Below are positions 34,242 to 42,363 of a stretch of 64,000 bases of DNA, one piece after another. Below the pieces are notes generated by a model. The model saw only the letters and a program-made list of their open reading frames with translations, did not search any database and had not been told where the DNA came from. This stretch comes from Polaribacter sp. IC066 (lineage in GTDB: Bacteria; Bacteroidota; Bacteroidia; Flavobacteriales; Flavobacteriaceae). A program made the position numbers and the translations under genes. The DNA lies in the NCBI RefSeq assembly GCF_007997085.1, contig NZ_VORR01000012.1, positions 1 to 64,000 of the forward strand. The letters are read 5' to 3'. Positions within the stretch are counted from its first letter, which is position 1, and each line of letters opens with the position of its first letter.

Positions 34242-35026
34242 ATGAATAAAATTAGCTTTGTTGTTTGTTGTTTATGGCATTAATTGCTTGTAGTAAAGAC
34301 GATTTAGATTTTAGAAATACTAATAAAACTAATTTGCAAGAACAAATTAGTTATGATTTTGAAAATAATAATTTAAAAATTAATTCATCCACAACATTAA
34401 AGAGTCTTTATGAAAATATAAAGGATGGTAAAGAGAATGAAATAAATTTAATTAAAAATTATTATAAGGAAGGTTTTTTTCCTATGGAATTAGTTTATAA
34501 TGCTTCAAATGCAGAAATAGATAATTTTAAACAGCATATAGAGAAGAAAAAACTATTATCTGGAAATTTTCAGAAAAATGAAAATGAAGAGAAAATTGTT
34601 ATAAATAATGATAATTTCGCTTCCATTTTAAGTTCTAATGGAGAGGTACAGGTTGGAGATTCTATATACAAATACACTAAAAAAGGTTTATTTATTGCAC
34701 ACATTGAAGACCGAAATATACTTAACATAGGGAATAAGTCAAATTTTAAAAATTATGCAAAATCTAATTTTAAGTTATCTTTGTATGTACCGAATAAAAG
34801 TAATTTATTAGATTTTAGTATTGAAAAAGTAGACGAATGTAATCCAGATAATGTTTTTTCTGATGAAATTCAGCTAGTTTCTGAGTTTTATGGATGCAAC
34901 GCAGGCGGTGCTCCAGGTTCTTCTAGTAATTCAGGCTCAATATCTAATACCTCAAATTATAACGAATGTGTAAATAGTAAATCAGGTTGGGTAGATAATA
35001 TTTTTTCACAAGTAATAAAAAGTTAA
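34242..35026 (+). pseudogene. Frameshifted lipoprotein gene, first part
   Basis: The ATG at 34242 starts a signal-like MNKISFVVCC, but the frame hits a stop almost at once. One added base near 34271 would continue it as FMALIACSKDDLDF with a good lipobox Cys. The body (about 250 codons) then runs open: LKINSSTTLKSLYENIKDG, NYYKEGFFPMELVYNASNAE, GGAPGSSSNSGSISN. It ends in a TAA at 35026, while a second frame continues the protein. I do not recognise the family. Without the ATG frame, only a TTG at 34265 could start it, and that would leave a very short signal peptide. It is either a broken gene or a gene with sequencing errors. Confidence 0.6.
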
Positions 35027-35898
35027 GAACTATTTTTGAAGCTGCAGATTTCTACTTTTTTCAAGACGTGCATGCACAAGCTAAATTTAAAGATAAAACT
35101 TTATTTGGTTGGTTTGCTGATAGAGGTGCAGACAAAGTTTATTTACTAAACAAAAAAGTGATTTTAAATACAAAAACTGAAAAAAGAGGTTTTGATTTTG
35201 CCATAGATTGGGGTAAAGTTGTTGAAATATTTAACAAAATATATACATTTTTCTTATCTAAACCAGAAAGTAGCACTATTTATATTTCTAATGAGTACGA
35301 TTTTAAAACTAAATTAATAACAAATTATATAGTAGATCCAGATAATTTACTTTCATTAGCATCTAATATTCCAAATCTAATAATACCAACAAATAAAGTA
35401 AATAAACCTTTAGTGGATATAGATTTTAATTTAGAAAACTTTTTTGGTAAAAAAATTGATAAAGCTATTACAATAAATGTTATGTCTTTAGAATATAAAC
35501 TAAGCAATGATGACATAATTAAACTTTCTTATGAAGCTTTGTCTGGTAAAAAAATTAAATTAGATGAGGGAGAAACGGGTGCAATAGTTTTTATTTATAC
35601 AGATCCAAAAACTATGGAAGCAAAACCTGTTGCATATAGCTTATTTGGTGAAAAAATTACTGTTCAAAATCTTGCAGTAGCTTCTCGAGATTTTGATGTT
35701 CCACAAAATTTTAAACTAGACGATTTATCTTTCTTATACAAATATAAATTAGACCACGCAACTGGTAGTTCAAAAGAAATTTTTGGTTTGAAATTCAAGT
35801 TTAGAATAGATATTGTTAGCTCTGTAGATGTTGAGTTAGAATCAGGTGCATATTATCTTGGTAATTGGGGTGGATCAAAATTTAAAGTTAAATATTAA
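35027..35898 (+). pseudogene. Frameshifted lipoprotein gene, second part
   Basis: Read one frame back from the end of the preceding part, the sequence continues without a stop from the five-A run at 35017-35021: KKLRTIFEAADFYFFQDV, then HAQAKFKDKTLFGWFADRGA and 260 more residues. No ATG or leader exists at its beginning, and the first possible start (GTG at 35068) cuts into the conserved-looking stretch. The two parts therefore look like one protein of about 550 residues. The C-terminal half is rich in beta-prone, Lys/Asp-rich segments and has no recognised domain. It is followed 11 bp later by the first of two barrel genes. Confidence 0.6.
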
Positions 35899-35909
35899 AT
35901 TTTACATTT

Positions 35910-36452
35910 ATGAAAAAAGTTGCTTGTTTATTAATATATTTTTTTGTCGTAAGTCTATTTTCCCAAGAAGAAAACCTACAGAAACAATTTAAAGCTGAGT
36001 TTAATTTTTTAGGAATTGGTGCTTCTTATGAATTACCAATAAGTGAAAATTGGCTTTTAGATATAGGTGCTGGTGTTGGTGGAGGTGTAGAAGATGGAGA
36101 TGGTTATGTTTGGGAATTAAATAGTTCTTTGTCTTTTTATTCTAAAGGAGAATTAAGATATTACATCAATAGAAAAAAAAGAGCAAAAAAGAATAAAAAT
36201 AACATTAATAATTCTGGTAATTACTTTGGTTTACAAACTAAATATTTTAGCAAGCGTTTTACGGAAAATTCAGGTTTAGATCCCTTAACAAATAGTTTAC
36301 TAACAGAGTTACATTGGGGTTTGCAACGTTCGCTTGGCGATAATTGGTTGTTTAATTTTCATGTTGGCTTAGGTGCTTTAAGAAAATTAGACGAAGATAG
36401 AGGTTTAATGTCTCCTGCAATTGGTTTGAAATTCTCCTATAAATTATTTTAG
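35910..36452 (+). CDS. Small outer-membrane beta-barrel-like protein 1
   Basis: 180 residues. A signal peptide (MKKVACLLIYFFVVSLFSQ) is followed by alternating aromatic and small residues typical of short outer-membrane barrels: FKAEFNFLGIGASYELPISE, WLLDIGAGVGGG, and the C-terminal MSPAIGLKFSYKLF ending in Phe. The central RKKRAKKNKNN run would be an exposed loop. No specific family recognised. It lies 11 bp after the broken lipoprotein gene and 9 bp before a similar gene, so all three probably formed one operon. Confidence 0.75.
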   Translation: MKKVACLLIYFFVVSLFSQEENLQKQFKAEFNFLGIGASYELPISENWLLDIGAGVGGGVEDGDGYVWELNSSLSFYSKGELRYYINRKKRAKKNKNNINNSGNYFGLQTKYFSKRFTENSGLDPLTNSLLTELHWGLQRSLGDNWLFNFHVGLGALRKLDEDRGLMSPAIGLKFSYKLF

Positions 36453-36461
36453 AAATTAATT

Positions 36462-37025
36462 ATGAAAAAAATATTTTATATAATTATTTCAACAATTCTA
36501 TTTTCTTTTTCAACATTTTCTCAAGAAAAAACCTACAGTGTAGAAATCTCAATATATGGTTTTCAAACAGGTTTATTTGGAGCTTGGGTTTATAATGAAA
36601 CAAAATTAAATAACGAATTCACTTTAAAAACAGAAATTGGTTTGGATGCTGGTTATTCTTATAGCGATTTCGATTCGCCAAAATCACAATATATTTTGAT
36701 TCCTTCTTTATCTTTAGAACCAAGATGGTATTATAATTTTTCGAAAAGAGATAAAAAAGGAAAATCGCTTTCAAATAATGCAGCTAATTATTTAAGTTTA
36801 AAAACAACTTATAATCCTGATTTGTTTGTTATTGCAAATATTATAAATCCAGATCTCACTAGTATTTTTAGAATTATCCCTTCTTGGGGAATTCGTAGAG
36901 ATTTAGGCTCTAATTTCGATTTTGATTTAAGACTTGGTTTTGGTTACGTTTTTGCCTCCAATAATACAGCTACTGCAAATGGTTTTGCACCAGATTTTTC
37001 TGTACGTTTTGGGTATATTTTTTAG
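36462..37025 (+). CDS. Small outer-membrane beta-barrel-like protein 2
   Basis: 187 residues. It has a signal peptide (MKKIFYIIISTILFSFSTFS) and the same plan as its neighbour: YSVEISIYGFQTGLFGAWVY, SLEPRWYYNFSKRDKKGKS, NYLSLKTTYNP, and a terminal FSVRFGYIF. The shared features (WYYNF-type strand, basic loop, NYxxLKT/QTKY strand, W-G-x-R/QR-x-LG strand) suggest a paralogue of the preceding protein. Function unknown. A terminator follows. Confidence 0.75.
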   Translation: MKKIFYIIISTILFSFSTFSQEKTYSVEISIYGFQTGLFGAWVYNETKLNNEFTLKTEIGLDAGYSYSDFDSPKSQYILIPSLSLEPRWYYNFSKRDKKGKSLSNNAANYLSLKTTYNPDLFVIANIINPDLTSIFRIIPSWGIRRDLGSNFDFDLRLGFGYVFASNNTATANGFAPDFSVRFGYIF

Positions 37026-37048
37026 CTACAAAAATTACTTTAAATCTT

Positions 37049-37088
37049 AAAACGCAATGTACTTTTTAAATTGCGTTTTCTTTTTTTG
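37049..37088 (+). terminator. Terminator after the barrel genes
   Basis: The arms AAAACGCAAT (37049-37058) and ATTGCGTTTT (37070-37079) flank an 11-base loop and are followed by CTTTTTTT. Confidence 0.85.
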
Positions 37089-37096
37089 TAAGTTTG
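37089..37096 (+). promoter_or_regulatory. -7 element of upp
   Basis: TAAGTTTG fits TAnnTTTG and lies 16 bp before the upp ATG, directly after the preceding terminator. Confidence 0.5.
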
Positions 37097-37112
37097 ATAA
37101 AATTCTTACACA

Positions 37113-37766
37113 ATGACAATTCATCATATAGCAGAAAATAATTCAGTTTTAAATACTTTTTTATCAGAAATAAGAGATAAAAACATTCAAAAAGATTCTT
37201 TACGTTTTAGAAGAAATATCGAACGAATAGGAGAAATTTTAAGCTACGAATTAAGCAAAACACTTACTTATAATAAGGTTGATGTAAAAACCCCTTTAGG
37301 GACTAAAGAAATAGAAATAGCTTCTAACAATTTGGTTTTATGTTCCATTTTAAGAGCAGGTTTGCCTTTACATCAAGGACTTTTAAATTATTTTGACAAA
37401 GCAGAAAATGCCTTTATTTCTGCATACAGGCATCACCCAAATAATGATGCCGATTTTGAAATTGTTGTAGAATATTTTGCATCACCAGAAATTGAAAACA
37501 AAACCTTGTTATTGGCAGACCCAATGTTGGCAACTGGGCAAAGTCTAGTGGCTGTTTATGAAGCTATTAAAAAACACGGAACTCCAAAAGAAATCCATAT
37601 TCTTGCTGTAATTGGCGCAAAAGAAGGTGTAGATTTTGTTGCTGAACATTTTCCTGAAAACACGCATTTATGGATTGCCACAATCGATGATTCTTTAAAC
37701 GAAAAAGGCTATATTATTCCGGGTTTAGGAGATGCAGGAGATTTGGCTTTTGGTCAAAAATTATAA
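37113..37766 (+). CDS. upp: Uracil phosphoribosyltransferase
   Basis: 217 residues. It converts uracil and PRPP to UMP (pyrimidine salvage). Family blocks are RRNIERIGEILSYELSKTL, LCSILRAGLPLHQGLLNYFD, the PRPP loop LADPMLATGQSLVAVYEAI and the C-terminal GLGDAGDLAFG. The second Gly of the common ATGGS motif is Gln here, which is seen in this subgroup. Its end overlaps the end of the convergent DUF6427 gene by 6 bp. Confidence 0.94.
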   Translation: MTIHHIAENNSVLNTFLSEIRDKNIQKDSLRFRRNIERIGEILSYELSKTLTYNKVDVKTPLGTKEIEIASNNLVLCSILRAGLPLHQGLLNYFDKAENAFISAYRHHPNNDADFEIVVEYFASPEIENKTLLLADPMLATGQSLVAVYEAIKKHGTPKEIHILAVIGAKEGVDFVAEHFPENTHLWIATIDDSLNEKGYIIPGLGDAGDLAFGQKL

Positions 37767-38690
37767 GAAAAAACTGATGATAATTCCGCCAATCAGACTC
37801 ACAGATAAAATGATGTTTTTAAGTGTTTTTTTCTGAACGAGTTCAACGCCATTTGCCAAAATAATAGAAATAGGAAACAGAATAAAAATAAGTTCTGATC
37901 CATTTTTTTGAGGTAGAAAAAGTAAGAAAAAAACAAGAATTATAAAATTTGCAATCAATAAAATCCAACTTTTTCTAAACGTATTATTGACCGAAAGCGC
38001 TTTTATCGATTTAAAAAATATAGCGAAAACGGTAAAAAATAAAACACTACAAATTAACCAAAAATACGATGTATTTGTGTATAATTGAATATCAAAAATA
38101 AGCTCAAAATTAAAAAGATTGGTAAACTCTTGTGTTGCATCAAACCAAAAAAAGTAGGTAAAATAAACAAATAATGGTGCTGCAAAGCCAACTATAGGAA
38201 CAAAAATTGTGTGGACTGTTATTTTTTTATGCAGATAACTAGCCATATAAATGAGTAAAAAGAAGATGCAAAAAAAAGGCTCTAATAGGCATAAAACACC
38301 AAGCCAAAAACCACTGTCGAACAATTTTTCTAGTACTTTTTTTTCTGAACGTAAACTATAAATTTTTCTTACAAAAAGTAGGTAAATAATAGTTAATAGT
38401 AAAGTTTGATAGTTTATAAAGTCAGGTAAAAAAACCATTACTAACAGCGTAAAGAAAAAATAGGCGTAAGAATTGTCTGAAGTAAGTTTGTTTTTACCGA
38501 TGATAAAGTTGTAGAAGAAAAAAATCACTAAAAAAAGAACGAGTAAAATGGCACTTTCTAGAAGATGATTGCCAGTAAAACTAGCTGTAAAAAGCCTAAA
38601 ATAAAGGTTTGTTATCAAAGCAACAAAGAAAAGAATCAGTAAAGTAATGAAGTTAATCGGTTTAGATTTGTTTAAAAAATTGGCTAGCAT
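37761..38690 (-). CDS. DUF6427-type integral membrane protein
   Basis: 309 residues, almost entirely hydrophobic with about eight to ten membrane segments (for example FITLLILFFVALITNLYFRL and NFIILVFFLLFLPQ). The order upp, this protein, a small DUF6341-like protein, trmB is a conserved Flavobacteriia neighbourhood, and I assign the family from that and from sequence resemblance. Function unknown. It is divergent from the small gene at 38732. Confidence 0.78.
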   Translation of the reverse strand: MLANFLNKSKPINFITLLILFFVALITNLYFRLFTASFTGNHLLESAILLVLFLVIFFFYNFIIGKNKLTSDNSYAYFFFTLLVMVFLPDFINYQTLLLTIIYLLFVRKIYSLRSEKKVLEKLFDSGFWLGVLCLLEPFFCIFFLLIYMASYLHKKITVHTIFVPIVGFAAPLFVYFTYFFWFDATQEFTNLFNFELIFDIQLYTNTSYFWLICSVLFFTVFAIFFKSIKALSVNNTFRKSWILLIANFIILVFFLLFLPQKNGSELIFILFPISIILANGVELVQKKTLKNIILSVSLIGGIIISFFL

Positions 38691-38702
38691 TGATTCTTTT
38701 GT

Positions 38703-38710
38703 TATTTTTG
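38703..38710 (+). promoter_or_regulatory. -7 element upstream of the DUF6341-trmB pair
   Basis: TATTTTTG fits TAnnTTTG and lies 21 bp before the ATG at 38732. Confidence 0.5.
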
Positions 38711-38731
38711 CAGTGTAAAGATAATTAAGTT

Positions 38732-38953
38732 ATGATAGCAGGCAATATTTTCAAATGGATTGGTAGTTTATTTACTGATATTTTATTTCTACCTTTTAAT
38801 TGGGTTCGTACAGAAATCGCTTCTGCAGATTTAGGTTGGTGGATTTCTAACATACCAAATTTTGGTTTTTTACTGATACTTATTGTTCTTTTTGCTTATT
38901 GGATGAAAGAATCAAAGAAGTTTGCAAAAGAAGGTACAGAAGACAGAGCTTAA
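38732..38953 (+). CDS. Small DUF6341-type membrane protein
   Basis: 73 residues. An amphipathic start (IFKWIGSLFTDILFLPFNWV) is followed by one clear membrane segment (ISNIPNFGFLLILIVLFAYW) and a charged tail (KESKKFAKEGTEDRA). It resembles the uracil-phosphoribosyltransferase-neighbour family of Flavobacteriia. No function is known. It is 9 bp ahead of trmB, so co-transcribed. Confidence 0.75.
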   Translation: MIAGNIFKWIGSLFTDILFLPFNWVRTEIASADLGWWISNIPNFGFLLILIVLFAYWMKESKKFAKEGTEDRA

Positions 38954-38962
38954 AACTACATC

Positions 38963-39634
38963 TTGGGAAGTAAAAATAAACAAAAACGTTTCACAGAAAA
39001 TGAAGCGTTTAAAAATGTCGTTCAACCTACTAGAGAAGAAGTTGTTACTAACTTTTCTTTAAAAGGCGAGTGGCATTCTTTTTTTAAAAACAACAATCCT
39101 ATTGTTGTTGAGTTGGGTTGTGGTAAAGGCGAGTATACAATAGCCTTAGCCAGAAAAAACCCGAATAAAAATTATATTGGCATCGATATTAAAGGAGCTC
39201 GTTTTTGGCGTGGAGCAAAAACTGCCATTGAAGAAAACCTTGAGAACGTAGCTTTTGTAAGAACTCAAATTGAATTGGTCGATTTTATTTTTGCAGAAAA
39301 TGAAGTTTCAGAAATCTGGATTACTTTTCCAGATCCTCAAATAAAATACCAGCGCACAAAACATAGAATGACAAATGGTAGTTTTTTAAAGAAATATCAT
39401 CATATTTTAAAAGAAGATGGTATCATGAATTTAAAAACAGATTCAGAGTTTATGCATGGCTATACTTTGGGCTTGTTACAAGGTGAGGGGCATGAAATTT
39501 TGTATGCAAATCATAATGTATATCATAATGAAGGTGCGCCAATAGAAGTTACAGAAACACAAACATTTTACGAAAATCAGTATTTAGAGGTCGATAAGTC
39601 GATAACCTATATTCAGTTTCGTTTAAAGTATTAG
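38963..39634 (+). CDS. trmB: tRNA (guanine-N7-)-methyltransferase
   Basis: 223 residues from a TTG start. Flavobacterial TrmB proteins share the MGSKNKQKRFTENEAF opening, which supports the TTG. The SAM-binding motif VVELGCGKGEYTIALA is near residue 48. ISEIWITFPDPQIKYQ-like residues (here VSEIWITFPDPQIKYQ) form the catalytic region. The enzyme makes m7G46 in tRNA. It forms a two-gene unit with the small membrane protein before it. Confidence 0.94.
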   Translation: MGSKNKQKRFTENEAFKNVVQPTREEVVTNFSLKGEWHSFFKNNNPIVVELGCGKGEYTIALARKNPNKNYIGIDIKGARFWRGAKTAIEENLENVAFVRTQIELVDFIFAENEVSEIWITFPDPQIKYQRTKHRMTNGSFLKKYHHILKEDGIMNLKTDSEFMHGYTLGLLQGEGHEILYANHNVYHNEGAPIEVTETQTFYENQYLEVDKSITYIQFRLKY

Positions 39635-39696
39635 TTCTTTAGGAGATCTTTTTTTTAAAACGTTATCCACAAAATTTGTCATTCTGAAAGAATTCT

Positions 39697-39990
39697 ACGT
39701 TCTGTTTTTTAGGTTAAATTTTGTCTAAAATGGTTAAGTGTAACAAACTAAATAAGAAATTTAACTTTTTATTTGTGAATCTTTGAGTTTCCTCCGTGAA
39801 TCTCTGCGTAATAATTTATTCTATCATAACCACTAATTTGCAGAATGAAAAAAGAACACGTTCTACTTTTTAGGTTAAATTTTGTCTAAAATGGTTAAAG
39901 TGTAACAAACTAAATAAGAAATTTAACTTTTTATTTGTGAATCTTTGAGCTTCTTCCGTGAATCTCTGCGTAATAATTTATTCCATCATA
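39697..39990 (+). repeat. Direct duplication of a 132-bp intergenic sequence
   Basis: 39697-39828 and 39858-39990 are nearly identical (period 161-162 bp). They differ by one inserted A and a handful of substitutions. Each contains GGTTAAATTTTGTCTAAAAT, GAAATTTAACTTTTTATTTG and the AATCTCTGCGTAATAATTTA end. No ORF or hairpin explains it. The second copy ends 18 bp before the alkyltransferase-like gene, so promoter sequences of that gene may lie inside the repeat. Confidence 0.88.
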
Positions 39991-40007
39991 TCTACTACCT
40001 TCACAAA

Positions 40008-40343
40008 ATGAAAGAATCAGATAATTTTTTCGATAAAGTATACATCATTGCGCGCAAGATTCCTTTTGGTAGAGTTACAAGTTATGGGTCAATAGCCACG
40101 TATTTAGGAGCAGCAAAATCTGCAAGAATGGTAGGTTGGGCAATGAATAATTCTCACAATCAAACAGAAGAAGTGCCTGCACACAGAGTGGTTAATAGAA
40201 AAGGATTATTGACAGGGAAACATCATTTTAAGGGTACAAATTTAATGCAGCAATTATTAGAAAATGAAGGCGTTGTGGTTGTTGAAAATCAAATTCAAGA
40301 TTTTGAAAATATTTTTTGGAATCCTTTAGAGGAATTATCCTAA
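40008..40343 (+). CDS. Alkyltransferase-like protein (MGMT family without the acceptor Cys)
   Basis: 111 residues from the ATG at 40008; an in-frame ATG at 39945 lies inside the duplicated repeat and is unlikely. It has the DNA-binding MGMT domain (IPFGRVTSYGSIATYLGAAK, MVGWAMNNS). The active-site motif PCHRV is replaced by VPAHRVV, so the methyl-accepting Cys is missing. Such ATL proteins bind O6-alkylguanine and hand it to nucleotide excision repair. The motif change is seen directly; the repair role is known from ATL homologues. Confidence 0.9.
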   Translation: MKESDNFFDKVYIIARKIPFGRVTSYGSIATYLGAAKSARMVGWAMNNSHNQTEEVPAHRVVNRKGLLTGKHHFKGTNLMQQLLENEGVVVVENQIQDFENIFWNPLEELS

Positions 40344-40526
40344 TATTTCTTTAGCAGTTAAAAATCAGGAAATAATTACAAAAATAAATAAATTATTGTG
40401 GAGATAAATTTGTCAAATTTTTCTTCAAAATCTTAAATTTTTCATAAATAATTGGTTCTATAAACTCCAACTATCAATCTATAAATAATCACAATTTATT
40501 CGCCTTATTTTCTTGTTGCTAAAATG

Positions 40527-40534
40527 TATCTTTG
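40527..40534 (+). promoter_or_regulatory. -7 element upstream of mrp
   Basis: TATCTTTG fits TAnnTTTG and lies 38 bp before the mrp ATG. Confidence 0.45.
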
Positions 40535-40572
40535 TAGTCTAGATTAAATAAAAATAATCTTAAATACAATTT

Positions 40573-41715
40573 ATGAGTTTTAATAAACAAGACATATACA
40601 AAGTATTAGATACTATTACTGCGCCTGGAGAAGGGAAAAGTTTAATAGAAAATAATAACGTTACAAACGTAGTTACTTTTGGTAATGAAGTTATTGTAGA
40701 TGTAACCATCAGCAATCCTACATTACAAGCAAAAAAGAAGATTGAGTCTGAAATTACCAAAGTAATTCAAACCAATATCGACAAAAATATTGATGTTAAA
40801 ATCAATTTAAAGGTAGAGAAACCAGCAGCAAAAGAAGATCCGAATTTAATAAGAGGAAAAGAAATTCCGAATATAAAAAATATCATTGCAATCGCATCAG
40901 GTAAAGGGGGGGTTGGTAAATCTACGATTACAGCAAATACAGCCGTTTCATTGGCAAAAATGGGCTTTAGTGTGGGTGTTTTAGACGCAGATATTTACGG
41001 ACCATCACAACATATTATGTTCGATGTTGAAAAAGCAAAACCACTTTCTGTAAATGTAGATGGTCGTTCTAAAATGAAACCCGTAGAAAATTACGGTGTT
41101 AAGTTACTTTCTTTAGGATTTTTTACAGATCCAAACCAAGCGGTAATTTGGCGAGGACCTATGGCATCTAAAGCATTAAAGCAATTAATTTTTGATGCAG
41201 ATTGGGGCGAGTTAGATTTTCTTTTGATAGATTTACCTCCAGGAACCGGCGATGTGCATTTATCAATTGTACAAGCCTTGCCAATTAATGGTGCGGTTGT
41301 GGTAAGTACGCCACAAAATATTGCATTGGCAGATGCTAAAAAAGGAGTTGCAATGTTTCAACAAGAAAGCATTAAAGTTCCCGTTTTAGGAATTATAGAA
41401 AACATGGCCTATTTTACTCCAGAAGAATTGCCAGATAATAAGTATTATATTTTTGGTAAAGACGGCGCTAAAAACTTGGCAAACGATATAGACACTAAAT
41501 TTTTAGGTGAAATTCCGTTAGTACAAAGTATTCGAGAATCTGGTGATGTTGGGCATCCTGTAGCATTGCAAAATGGTACTGTTTTAGAAGAATCTTTTAA
41601 TCAAATTACCAAAGAGATGCTATCTCAATTATTAATAAGAAATGAAAATTTACCACCAACAGAAGTGGTAAGAATTACTACAATGAGTGGTTGTAGTGCG
41701 GTAAAAAAGAAATAG
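40573..41715 (+). CDS. Mrp/ApbC-type P-loop ATPase, iron-sulfur carrier
   Basis: 380 residues. An N-terminal MIP18-like (DUF59) domain (residues about 5-85) is followed by the ParA/Mrp ATPase, with the deviant Walker A SGKGGVGKSTITANTA (about 112-127) and DLPPGTGDVHLSI (Walker B region). The family carries or inserts Fe-S clusters. The CxxC pair normally following ENMxYF is absent (IENMAYFTPEELPDNKYYIF). The only obvious late Cys is in MSGCSAVKKK at the end. A NifU-like gene follows and may supply the cluster ligands. Confidence 0.9.
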   Translation: MSFNKQDIYKVLDTITAPGEGKSLIENNNVTNVVTFGNEVIVDVTISNPTLQAKKKIESEITKVIQTNIDKNIDVKINLKVEKPAAKEDPNLIRGKEIPNIKNIIAIASGKGGVGKSTITANTAVSLAKMGFSVGVLDADIYGPSQHIMFDVEKAKPLSVNVDGRSKMKPVENYGVKLLSLGFFTDPNQAVIWRGPMASKALKQLIFDADWGELDFLLIDLPPGTGDVHLSIVQALPINGAVVVSTPQNIALADAKKGVAMFQQESIKVPVLGIIENMAYFTPEELPDNKYYIFGKDGAKNLANDIDTKFLGEIPLVQSIRESGDVGHPVALQNGTVLEESFNQITKEMLSQLLIRNENLPPTEVVRITTMSGCSAVKKK

Positions 41716-41858
41716 TTCAGATTTTTCTTCCCAAATGGAAGGAAAGTGTTGTGGGAAAAAATGAGAAAGTATTATCATACTTTTGAAATATAAATAAAAA
41801 CGCAAAATACCCGTTTTGAGTTTCTCCCCTCGAGGGAGATTAAGAGGGGCCTTAAGAT

Positions 41859-42095
41859 ATGACAGCACAAGAAACACATGATAATGTAGAGAAAGCGTTA
41901 GAAGAAATTCGTCCTTTTTTAATGAGTGATGGTGGCAACATTAAGTTACTTTCTATAGAGAATTTTATTGTAAAAGTACAATTAGAAGGCGCTTGCACAG
42001 GTTGTTCCGTGAATCAAATGACCTTAAAAAATGGCGTTGAAGCCACTATTAAAAAATACGCACCACAAATAGAAGAAGTTATAAACGTGGCATAA
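41859..42095 (+). CDS. NifU-like C-terminal domain protein
   Basis: 78 residues forming a single NifU C-terminal domain with the cluster-binding CxxC in LEGACTGCSVNQMTLKNGVE. It begins with NVEKALEEIRPFLMSDGGNI, typical of the family. Such Nfu proteins accept a [4Fe-4S] or [2Fe-2S] cluster and pass it on. It follows the Mrp-type ATPase, which lacks its own CxxC; the pair probably works together. A spacer of 143 bp with an imperfect CCCCTC/GAGGGG hairpin separates the two. Confidence 0.92.
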   Translation: MTAQETHDNVEKALEEIRPFLMSDGGNIKLLSIENFIVKVQLEGACTGCSVNQMTLKNGVEATIKKYAPQIEEVINVA

Positions 42096-42363
42096 ACTGA
42101 TAAAAATCAGCTTTTAAACCTTTATAAAAATATATTTTTGGGCGTTCCCACGCAAAAAAAGCGTGGTCGGGCTTTCCGTTATATCTTTTTTGAAAAAACA
42201 AAAAAGGATGTCACTTCAATCCCTAACACGTTCACCAGAATGAAAAAAGAATTTTAAAGTTCAATAAATTTTTTAAAGTAACGTCTTTGCGAGGAACGAA
42301 GCAATCTCATCTAAATAAATAGATTGTTGCGTTCCTCGCAATAACGAAGTAAAGAAAATAGAA
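42096..42363. other. Intergenic mosaic of repeated hairpins
   Basis: No gene. In order: a hairpin CCACGC/GCGTGG with a seven-A loop (42148-42166); a CTTTTTTG/CAAAAAAG-type element (42171-42209), also found at 46322-46361; and a long inverted repeat of GTC-TTGCGAGGAACGAAGC type (42283-42345), also found at 47713-47776. Confidence 0.7.
42283..42345. repeat. REP-like inverted repeat, copy A
   Basis: The left arm includes TTTGCGAGGAACGAAGCAAT (from 42286). The right arm includes ATTGTTGCGTTCCTCGCAAT (42323-42342), nearly its reverse complement. Arms of about 25 bp enclose about 13 bp. It is 18 bp from the following gene. Confidence 0.8.

Noticed and set aside
35011..35030. Programmed -1 frameshift at the A run joining the two halves of the lipoprotein gene
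   Set aside because: In the reading frame the codons are ATA AAA AGT; they do not form a X-XXY-YYZ heptamer, and the same gene has a second break at its signal peptide. Mutation or error is simpler.
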